Shown one piece after another: positions 55,497 through 64,000 of a DNA stretch of 64,000 bases. Below the pieces are notes generated by a model, which saw only the letters and a program-made list of their open reading frames with translations, searched no databases and was not told the DNA's origin. The translations under genes and the position numbers were made by a program. The stretch lies in NCBI GenBank assembly GCA_004519485.1, contig CP038130.1, positions 744,001 through 808,000 of the forward strand, written 5' to 3'. The stretch comes from Nannochloropsis oceanica (taxonomy: Eukaryota > Sar > Eustigmatophyceae > Eustigmatales > Monodopsidaceae). Each line of letters begins with the position of its first letter. The stretch's first letter is position 1.

Positions 55497-57166
55497 ATGT
55501 CCATTCCGCACATCACCACGACACAGATTACACCTCGAGCGAGCCCGCAACAGAGGATGTGTCGCGGCGGTAGAACACTCAGTCTAGCCCTCGTGGCGTT
55601 GTTGGCTGGAAGCAGCTTCGTCGCCGCCGGACCAAAGGTTCAGTCCTTGTCCTGCTCTCCAGGCATTGGAGACGCCCGCAATGCGGACGTGATGGTCACG
55701 TGCGCCCTGCGTGTGGTGGATAAGGAGAGCGAAATTGACTTCGCTTACACGCGCCTCGTCTCCCCCTCGGGCAAGTTTTCCCTGCCCTTGCTCTTTGATG
55801 GGAAGAAGTCTTTTGGAATGACATCCTATTCGGGCGCCAATCTGGCTGCCAGCGCCATCATCCCCCGCCATGCTGAGCCTGGAAACTGGCAGGTACGTGC
55901 GTGGAGGGATTCGATTTGACGGTAGTTTGGGAATGGTATATGTGCGTGTACATGGTGAGAGAAGGGGTATGTGCGGAGACTTATCGAAGCGACGCGAAGG
56001 TAGTTGCTGACGGCATGTCCTGCACGCATTTTCTTATGTCTCACAAGCGACCCATTGCGCAGCGTGGCAGTGCTCTTGTCTCCGCCGCCTTCCCTAACCC
56101 TCAATCACACACACACACTCCATTACTTTCACTTACTTCTCAATAGTTGGACTTCAGCGGCGTGGAGGGCCTGGAAGTAGTGAACAAGAAGGGGGACAAG
56201 ATCATGGTCACCTCCAAGGAAGCGAAAGACTTGGGCCTCTCCCGCTTTGTCAAGATCTACTCCCCCGACGACAAGACACCTCCCTATATCAAAGACGTTA
56301 TCTGCGCGACCCCCGTCCTGCTGAATGTCACCCGCGATACCTTCCATGTGAAGTGTGAATTCACGGTCCAAGATACAGGGTCGGGGGTCTCGAACGTCCG
56401 TGCCAGTTTCGTCTCTCCCCAGGCTGATGCCCTCCTGCATATGACCGCGGATGTGAACAAAGACATCATCTCCTCCGATCCCAAAACCGGCGAAATTATT
56501 CTCTCCGCTTCCGTCCCCGTCTTCCCCGGCATGCCCTCAGGGATATGGAAAATGGTGACCGCCATGCCTCTTGCCCCCTACGTCCAAGATCGGAACCGCA
56601 ACGGCTTTGCCTACAAAGGTGTGGAGCCCTCCGTCCTGTGGACCCGTCCCCAGTTCGAAGTATTTTCTGCCCCTGATACTACTCCTCCAGTGATCCAGAA
56701 GTTTGGCTGCTCAGCAACACAAGTGATCATCCCCTTTGCGGGAGAGGATGTCTACACGTGTCAATTGGTGGTGCAGGATGATTTATCTGGCTTCGCGTAT
56801 GGGGAGCTTGCGTTTGAAAACCCGGACCGAAACAGCACAGCCACTTTGCGGTTTGATGCTAACACTCGTCAAGTCCAGTTTTCCCGAGGAGGCATTTATG
56901 TGCCTACGCTCACTTTTGACCCGACGGCGCCGGGGGGCATGTGGGCAGTTAGCAAGGCGGGCTTGATGTTGAGTGACGCTGCGGGGAACGTGATCAATTA
57001 TAATCCTAAGGAGTTGAACGATCGGTCATACCCTACCTTTTTGTTGGTTTCAAAGACGGACATGCCTCCTAAAGAGGAAATCAAGAGCCCGGCATCTGCT
57101 GTTAAGGTATCATATTCCATCGTGTTGGCTTCGTTTGTTGGACTTTTCCTCTTGCAGCGCGGATAA
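55497..57166 (+). CDS. Secreted surface protein B, paralog of A (novel three-module family)
   Basis: Exons 55497-55892 and 56147-57166, phase 0; 471 residues. A later ATG at 55557 (MCRGGRTLSLALVALLAGSSFVAA) gives a tighter signal peptide and may be the true start. Three modules follow, each with a cysteine pair: VQSLSCSPG ... VMVTCALRVVDKES; IKDVICATPV ... FHVKCEFTVQDTGSGV; IQKFGCSATQ ... VYTCQLVVQDDLSGF. Modules two and three open with D-x-TPP and continue to PG-x-W and D-x-AGN, a pattern shared with bacterial and eukaryotic Ig-like surface repeats. The hydrophobic C-terminus (SYSIVLASFVGLFLL then QRG) again fits a GPI signal or a simple anchor. It lacks the acidic array of protein A. Function unknown; extracellular location is well supported by both ends of the protein. 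Confidence 0.85.
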
Positions 57167-58375
57167 AGATCAAGCAAAGCAGTGGTTAGGTGGTATTTAC
57201 AGTTGCAGCAGTAGTGAAGTAAGCGGACGAATAGAGGAACAATAAGAGCATGGATATTCATTCAATCGATCTGGCGCGTCTCTAGGAAGGGCGTCGCAGT
57301 TCAGAGAGAGAGGGAGAGAGAGGGAGAAAGAGGGTGAGGGGACCGGCGTTGGCAGTGGAGGAGGACGAGGAATCTATGTGCAGCAGATAGGGAGCTGGCG
57401 GGAGGGAGGAATCGATGTACGATGGGGAAAAGATGTTAAAAATTGAGTGCGAATTGAAGGGTGAGAGAACGACGAGGATGTACCCATGTTCCTTACAAAA
57501 CTCCCTTTTGGGTGTATTTGGTGGGAGGGGAGGAGAAGGGAGAGAGGCTTTGTGCGCGCTTGCGCTCCCTCTCCCAACATAAGAAAAAGATTTTTTAAAA
57601 AACGAACACGAACATATTCGTTAAGCGCTACCAAAAGCGCTGCATGGGTGTTTGATTTTTGTACTGCCTCATTTGCGTACTAGGGGTGAGGAGGCTGTAA
57701 AGGACAGCTAACACGCTTCGTTACCATGTCTTTTTGCCTTGAGGATAAAATGATGACTACAGAGGCATCTGTCAAAGACTGAAGTAGATCACTACCTAGC
57801 ATACAGAGGTGTTGTGTGTGCCCCCTGATACGTGTGGTAGAGAACATGCTTTACATTTATTTGAGTCAGGAGGGGCAAAAAGGCTATAGGATGCCTCCGG
57901 CCCCGAACATTTGCCTTAGTAATAATATTAGCGACAATCAAAACACATGGTTGGAAAACTCATCAATTATTGTAGTATTGTAGCCTGTATAGCCCTTGTG
58001 TGTGCTGTCTTATCACGCAGACGCATGGTCTTTAGTTTCAAGTGACGCTTCAGTTTTCAAACCAGCCGTTCAACTGGAAACGAACTCGAACGGGCCGTTT
58101 CTTTTGCCAGTTGCGCGTGCACGACCATCTCCGTCTCGAGATCTTTTTGACCGTATTTGTTCAGCGGGAATTACTGCACTGAAACATCTTCATTCTTTAT
58201 CACGGATCTACGCTCCACATCAAGATACTCACTCTCCCATAACGCACTCGATACACTCCGCCGCACATCTTCTCCAGCTAGCGAGGGTAGGGAAGCGGAA
58301 AGCGGGCTTGCCCTTGGTCGAGAAGCCAAATTTGCGAGACCCCCCCGCACGGCACGCAAACGCACGCACGCAATT
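57167..58375. other. Intergenic region
   Basis: 1.2 kb between surface protein B and the FG-GAP gene, both plus strand. GA-rich patch at 57306-57340, otherwise featureless; no gene seen. Confidence 0.5.
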
Positions 58376-60646
58376 ATGGACCTACCGGAATACAACAGCA
58401 GCCCCCGAAACTCCATACTGAGTCCGGGGCTGACCCACCGTGCCAGCAAGACCCCTAGAAGCTCTGGTCTGGGCGAGGAGACGACGTCGCACTTCCAATT
58501 CAATGAGATTGCCTTTGGTGTGAGTAGGATAACATCCCATGCCTGTTACATGCCCAGCTTTGTCTAGCACCTTCATGTGTCAGCGCGTATCAGCACTCCT
58601 TCCATCCCTCTTGTTGCGTCCTTTCTCTATCAACAGGGCTGGAGACATACCTCGTACCCCGGCTCTGCACCCTATGCATACACTCCTCCTCGCTTTAACG
58701 TCACACAGTCAAACCTCTGCTTCCATTGTCGTCACACCAATTCTTGCATTTTAACTCACACACTTGCACAGCACCAACCCTCAATCCCTGAGGAAGAGTC
58801 CGGCGGGCAATACAACAACAACAAAGAAAACAAGATCAAGACCCCTTTCCAACATCTCCGTCAAAGCCCCCGCCTCGTCGCCATCTCCCCCTTGAAGCGA
58901 CTTTTACTGGGGGCCAGCGTCTCAGCCGTTCTTCTCGGCATCTTATTTGTAGCTGGGTTTTTTGACAATCGCTCCCAGTCTTCCGGTGGCACCCCTCGTC
59001 GTTCCGAAGGAGGTATGCGTCCTGCCTCCGCCTCTTTGCGAGGCACTGTCGGAGACATTGGCCCTGCTGCCGGTCCTGCCGCAGCGGCATCCCTGGCTTC
59101 AACACTCACTAGTGGGATGCTCTTTCCTCGTAATAATGACGTAGACCACCATAAGCCGCGTGTGCTGATGATTCATTCGTTGAAGCCATTTGAACGTCGG
59201 AACGCCCACCATTTCAGGCATCACGACCCGGACAACAAGCTCACGGGGGGGCTGGCCTTTTCACCCCCTGCCGTAGGGAGCCGACAGAAGAAAGTGCAGG
59301 AGTCCCAGGAGGAGGATACTGCTGAGTACGTCGACGAGGTGGATCACAACGAAGATTTGGAGCGACGGGCTGTATCGCCCCCGGCGGAGGATGTGTTGAA
59401 GATTGACCAGGCTTTGAACAAGCTTGCGTTGGTGTTGCCTTCGCCATTCAAGACGACGGGGGTCGTTTCTCATTTTCATTCTATCACAGGCGTGGACAAG
59501 TACCACCATTTTGACGTGAATGATTATTTTGGGTCGTCTGTAACTAATATGGGGAGCGATGCCAAGACTGGCTTGACCACGCTCGCGGTGGGTGCACCCG
59601 GGGCTCTGGAAAATTCGGGAATGGTCTACTTCTTGAATCTGCGAAAGGATGGAAGCGTAGATGGTTATAGTTATTTGACGAATGCGGATGATACCTTGGG
59701 GGAGCGTTGGACGTCAAATGTGGCTTTGGGATGGACGGTGGAAAATATCGGGGATTTGGATGGGGACGGTATTGACGACCTGGCCGTTGGTGCGATTGGT
59801 CACCCCTTCGGGAGCTCACAAGGCGCGATCTACATATTGTTTTTGACGGAAGATAAGCGAATTAAGGGGCATACATTCATCACAACGGGGGAGGCAGGGT
59901 TCGAGCCTGTCCTAAAGGAAAACTCGTGCTTTGGCTCGTCGATCGCCCGTCTCGGAGATTTAGACGGAGATGGCGTTACTGAGCTTGCGGTGGGCGCGAT
60001 GGGCTTGGGCAAGCAGCGAGGGGGGGTGTACATTCTCTATTTAAATAAAGATGGGACGGTGAAAAAGACAACGCAGATTTCGTCATTGTATGGGTGGGAC
60101 CGTAAACTGAATGTGGAAGATCAGTTTGGACATTCAGTGCATTCGATTGGCGATTTAGATGGGGATGGGGTCCCTGAATTGGCGGTGGGTGGTGACGGTT
60201 TCCCCTCGGGAGAATTCTATGGCTCGGTGTGGATCTTGTTCTTGACCAAGGAGGGGGGGGTGAAGAAGTGGAGGAGGTTGGATGAGCTGGATGCGATGTT
60301 AGAGCCTGAGAGCTTGTTTGGGGGGTCGATTGCTTCGCTTGGGGATCTAGACGGAGATGGATTTCCGGAGTTGATTGTTGGGGCACCTGGCGCGAATGAA
60401 TTTAAGGGGGACGCGTACATTATTTCGTTGAATGCAGATGCAACGGTGAAGACTTTTAAGAGCGTGGTGGATGAGGTTGGGGTGTTGTCGGATAGTATAA
60501 AGGAGGAGGATGAGTTTGCCTGGTCGTTGTGTAACGTTGGGGATATTAATGGGGATGGCGTGCCAGATTTGGCAATCGGCGCTGAAGCCTCACCAACGGA
60601 TAAAAACTATGGCTCATTGCACGTTGTATTTTTGACGCCAAGGTAG
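58376..60646 (+). CDS. Integrin-alpha-like FG-GAP repeat membrane protein
   Basis: Exon 1 58376-58519; exon 2 most likely from 58772 (CAG acceptor) to 60646, giving 672 residues. A nearer acceptor at 58636 is also in frame and would add 45 residues of poor composition. The N-terminus is cytosolic and Ser/Pro-rich (MDLPEYNSSPRNSILSPG), then a single membrane helix (LLLGASVSAVLLGILFVAGFF) makes a type II protein with a lumenal or extracellular C-terminus. The C-terminal ~380 residues contain six FG-GAP blades, four of them with DLDGDG calcium loops (for example IGDLDGDGIDDLAVGA, LGDLDGDGVTELAVGA), and others DINGDG or degenerate. These should form a calcium-bound beta-propeller like the integrin alpha head. 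Adhesion or wall-binding is a reasonable inference; no integrin-type C-terminal tail is present. Confidence 0.9.
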
Positions 60647-61167
60647 AAAGGGGGTGCATAGTAGATGGGAGGGAAGGGAGAGAGAAAATGACACAAGGAA
60701 GTCTCGAGGTGCGGAGAGAAGGAAAAAAAAGAAGAGAATCTTTTGATAGCGTCTAGGGTCTCTTTTATATTCAATTTATATGTACCCTGGCAAAAGTAGT
60801 ACCAGACAAAAAGCAAAAAGTTGCCGAAATGTTGAGAATAAGTTTGGTGCGCGCGGACGCGTCCGTAGCTCACCCTTGGTTTTAGGCGTGGGGGCGTAAT
60901 CCCTGCATGAGTATTACGTATTTGCTTTTTGTATTAGTGCTGATAGGACGGGCAGCACCTCGAAATGGGAAGCAACTTCGCCTGGTTACTAGCCAAAATA
61001 TGATGTGACTTGTAAATACGGTGACACGTTTGTTTTATGCGCGTATTGGCTGCAGCAACGACGAGGCACCATGGGGGGGGGGGGGGTATTCTCAGATGAC
61101 GGCAGCGATATACTCTTCTTACTCTTGAACCCGTACAAAAAGCCGCACATAGGCCCGTAAACAAGCT
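60647..61167. other. Intergenic region with poly(G) run
   Basis: 521 bases; contains a 14-base G run at 61073-61086 upstream of the next start codon. No gene seen. Confidence 0.6.
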
Positions 61168-62672
61168 ATGGAGGTCGACAACGTCGATACAATCATAGCC
61201 AGCCCGGACAAGAAGCGAACCAAGCTTGACACGATGGACAACGATAGCGACGACGATGATGTAAGTCCCGCCCTCTAATTCACCGCGCATGACCACCCTG
61301 CATGCATACCTCAATTCGTTGCTGAAAGGGTTCGTCCTGCAGGCGTATTCCCAGCCACGGCCAGCGCTGGGCTGTGATTCTGGCGCGTTGCAGTCCTGCG
61401 TGTTGCTGCTGCTAGATTTAGTCTCGTAATTTCACTCCGTCCTTTCATCCCCTGCTTTCATTTATTATACAGTTCTTCGACCGCATGGTGGGTGCCGCGA
61501 CGTCTGCCGACGCCGAAGAAACCTTGGTTATGGGCTCAGAAGAGCAAAGCCCACCCCACCACGAAAATGACGGGCGAGAGCAAGATGAGGATGCGGAATG
61601 GTGCCGTGCAATGCAGGAGCATGCCATGGCGACTTCCGTTGTGAAAGACGAGGCGGACCCCATTTGGTTTGAGCATATTTTACGCGGCGTGTTAGGTCAC
61701 AGCGGCGGAACAGATATTGCAGCATACGCACTCGACACAGACGTAAAAATAATAATCCTCACCCGCTTCCTGGGCGCCCGACGGGGGGGAGGAGAAGCGT
61801 CTTTGCTTAGCAAGTCGTTACTCTGGGACGCGGTGGAACAAGCCACGCTTACCACCGCCAGTAGCAAACTCAACAGCAGCAGCTACAGCAGTAGCAGCAA
61901 TAGCAGCAGCAGTGGTTCCTCTTCCACCTTCTTCCTCGACAACCTCTTCACCCCACAAGTGGCCTTAGCTGTTCGTCAGGATTCTTCTGCCGGCCTCCCA
62001 CCCTCCACCTTCCAAGTCCTCTTCCATGCCCTTAACACAAGCGCCGTCCTGGCCGTGCTTGCTTGTCTAGGATTCGGTGTTCCTGCTTCGCCTATCTCCG
62101 CCTGGCATCTGCAGCACGTGGACCCGCTACACGAATCCGGCCTCTTGTCACACATCGCGGAGAGCCCAATTCTGACACTGACGCACCGGGAGAGCGAGTA
62201 CCTGTATGCCCTCCCTCCCTCCCTTCCTTCCTCCTCTTTCTGCCTAGCATCACCACTACCACCCTTCCCGCCAGCGCCGTTCCTCATTCGAGCCTTCCCC
62301 CCGCAATTGTATGAACACAAAGGTACTTTGAAGGATGGGTATGAATTGACGTGTAACGATATTTCATTGTGTGCAGTGTATAGAAGAGAGGAGGAAGGAG
62401 GGGCCTGGAGGCTGCAAACAACAGCAACATTCAGAGGGAGGGGGTATGAAGGGGAGTTACTGAAGTACGTTTTGAATGATAGGCGGGCGAAGGGAGGGAG
62501 AGAAAAAGAGGAGGTCATGAAGGTGTGGGTAAGGTATGACGACGATGGGGAAGAGGGGAAGGAGGTCGGGGCCGTTGGAGGGCTGGTAGGCGAGAAGGGG
62601 ATCTTGGAGGGCATGGGATCAAGGTGTTTGGGAGTGGGGGTGGATTTATGGGTGGCGCACCAGTCGCAATAG
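61168..62672 (+). CDS. Unrecognised protein with acidic N-terminus
   Basis: Exons 61168-61260 and 61473-62672, phase 0 across GTAAGT/ACAG; 430 residues. The start MEVDNVDTIIASPDKKRTKLD carries a possible basic nuclear signal and is followed by an Asp/Glu-rich stretch (DNDSDDDD). A globular-looking part follows (ADPIWFEHILRGVLGHSGGTDIAAYALDTDVKIIILTRFLG), a Ser run, then LFTPQVALAVRQDSS ... STFQVLFHALNTSAVLAVLACLGFG, and a C-terminal half rich in beta-type sequence (GYELTCNDISLCAVYRREE, VMKVWVRYDDDGEE). I do not recognise a family and see no catalytic motif, membrane helix or presequence. Coding status is supported by length, the frame-preserving intron and the protein-like C-terminus. Confidence 0.7.
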
Positions 62673-63493
62673 TAGCAACAACAGTAACAGCGGCAGCGAG
62701 AGCAGAAGCAGGAGCAGGGGCAGGAGCAGGAGCAGTAGAAGAAGTACTGATGAGATAATTTTGATTTACAAAGTGAAAGGAAAGGGCATAAGGGGATAAA
62801 TAAATGTGCATTGATGTTGCCCGCTTTCGCCTCGTTGCTGTTTCTTTGTCGTTTTCTTATTCTTCCCCCCCCCCCTTCCTTGCCCCCCCCCCCCAATATT
62901 TTCTTCTTTTTCTTCTTCTTGTTCTTGTTCTTCTTCGTCTTTTTCGATTATTTCTTCTCCCTTTGTCCTCCTCCTTCTCCTTCCCCATCCTCCATTCCCC
63001 TTTTTCTTCTTCACCTTCCTCTTCTCCTTCCTCCTCTTCGCTTTCTTCTTCTTCTTCTTCTTCTTCTTCTTCTTCTTCTTCTTCTTCTTCTTCGCTATCT
63101 TTATCTTCTTCTTTACCTTCTTCTACGCCCCCCCCCCCCCCCCCCCCCCTCTCCCCCCCAAATGCATATTAGTTTATCTTGGATTCCTTCGAAATATGGG
63201 TGCCCTATCTTCTCTCTCTCTCTCCAGACAGCACCAGCACCAAAAACGCCGCAATAACGAGTCCGCGAAGGAAACATACGAAGGCAGAAAGAGAGTCATC
63301 ACGTCTTTTGGAATTTCGCTTCCACACAACCAAATACAAATTCACACTCACTCTCTCTCCTCCCTGTACATTTCTCTCTCTCTAACCCGTTCTGTCTCTC
63401 TCTGTCTCTCTCGCTCCCTCCATAAGCTCCATCAATACACACTACATCTCCCTCTCCCCCCTCTTCTTCCCCCCTCCCTCCATCACAGCCACC
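62673..63493. other. Low-complexity intergenic region
   Basis: Contains GCAGGA-type repeats (62690-62740), C runs at 62865-62875 and 62883-62894, a TTC run at about 63043-63093, a 22-base C run at 63128-63149 and CT-rich DNA. The long open frames here are compositional artefacts. Confidence 0.8.
63043..63149. repeat. (TTC)n run and poly(C) tract
   Basis: About 50 bases of TTC trinucleotide repeat, then T/C-rich spacer and a 22-base pure C run. Lengths are likely unstable or mis-assembled. Confidence 0.9.
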
Positions 63494-64000
63494 TCACATT
63501 TTATTCTGCACCTCGCTCATCAAATTATGCGCCTCATACAAAAGCTTACTCACCACCGCCTGCCCTCCCGGCACCCTCCCTCCCTCCACCACGATCTTGC
63601 CCTCCTTCCATTCCTCGTCACAGCGCTGCAGCCGGTCTCGCAGGGAAATCAAGTCCTTCTCGGCGACATTTTCTTTGCGATTCAGGCTCTCGAGGCGCAT
63701 TTTGATGGACTCGATACGGTCATGGATGGAGAACAGAGCTTCATCCACCTAGGGAGAAAGGGGAGAAGGGGCGGGGATGGGGGTGGGGGAAGGGAGATGA
63801 AAATCACTGAAAGCGGTAGAAATCAGACGCAGAAATGACCATGGATATGCGGAATGGGGGGGAGAGGATGTGTGAGCTTGTCTTTCGGGACACACATCTT
63901 GACACCTCTCCATGCATCTGAGGAGGAGGCAATCGGCGGGAGCTCGGCCAACGGGCAAATGTTCTTATATGTTCTTACCTTGTAAAAGTCCGTCTTGAAC
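63494..64000 (-). CDS. C-terminal end of a coiled-coil protein (5' end outside window)
   Basis: Minus-strand last exon 63494-63748 and the 3' end of the previous exon, 63979 to beyond 64000, joined in phase 0 (FKTDFYK / VDEALFSIHDRIESIKMRL). The 91 visible residues are mostly charged and heptad-like (IHDRIESIKMRLESLN, EKDLISLRDRLQRCDEEWKEG), then a Gly/Val-rich turn and a final helix LLYEAHNLMSEVQNKM. The intron of 230 bases has a GTAAGA donor and CTAG acceptor. Too little is visible to name the protein. Confidence 0.7.

Noticed and set aside
58637-58771. Extra N-terminal coding segment of the FG-GAP protein
   Set aside because: It is in frame, but its composition is pyrimidine-rich like the introns here and it ends in a good CAG acceptor, so I prefer to treat it as intron.
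62804-63257. Two long plus-strand frames rich in Ser, Phe, Pro and Leu
   Set aside because: They are generated by TTC and poly(C) repeats; no protein-like complexity.

Overview
The window looks like a gene-dense nuclear segment of a photosynthetic stramenopile with a red-lineage secondary plastid; a eustigmatophyte such as Nannochloropsis/Microchloropsis is my best guess (inference, not proven). The reasons are as follows. About 20 protein genes lie in 64 kb. They carry short, pyrimidine-rich GT-AG introns (25 modelled, 115-336 bp, mostly phase 0). Base composition is mixed to GC-rich. Six proteins start with a signal peptide that ends in Ala/Thr followed by Phe or Tyr (for example ANA-FFMAP, TLA-FFP, TRA-FVGP, SHA-FVRP), the heterokont plastid-import signature.

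Layout: 1-5.2 kb holds the 3' part of a meiotic HFM1/MER3 helicase. 5.2-11.9 kb is the only clear accessory zone: a decayed hAT DNA transposon with a BED finger, carrying a nested 300-bp foldback element, with a tRNA-like remnant and AT-rich flanks. 11.9-13.7 kb is a glycerophosphodiester phosphodiesterase and 14.2-17.5 kb an SPX-MFS phosphate transporter. 18.3-20.4 kb is a BAR-SH3 protein, 21.0-22.4 kb a SAL1-type nucleotidase, 22.7-23.8 kb a plastid glucose-6-phosphate 1-epimerase and 24.5-26.8 kb a HECT E3 ligase. 27.3-28.0 kb is a thylakoid-lumen FKBP, 28.9-30.1 kb an NTMT1-type protein N-terminal methyltransferase, 31.1-32.2 kb an Mpv17/PMP22 protein and 33.2-37.5 kb a giant PPR protein. 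39.5-40.8 kb is a UBE2T-like E2 and 41.1-42.0 kb an RPP21/Rpr2 RNase P/MRP subunit. 43.0-44.3 kb is ESCRT-III VPS2, 45.1-45.8 kb a small unknown, 47.0-48.3 kb a plastid aldo-keto reductase, 48.5-49.9 kb a plastid LdpA-like Fe-S protein and 50.4-51.3 kb a GT8 glycosyltransferase. 52.2-57.2 kb is a divergent pair of related secreted surface proteins, 58.4-60.6 kb an integrin-alpha-like FG-GAP membrane protein, 61.2-62.7 kb an unknown acidic protein, and 63.5-64.0 kb the 3' end of a coiled-coil gene.

Genes alternate in orientation and form six divergent pairs that may share promoters. I see no operon-like pathway. The nearest thing to a functional block is 52-61 kb, where three adjacent genes encode cell-surface proteins; two of them are paralogs built from a two-cysteine module that I do not recognise as a named family. 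This is the part I consider most likely to be undescribed. Exon boundaries are read from splice consensus and frame continuity, not from transcripts.
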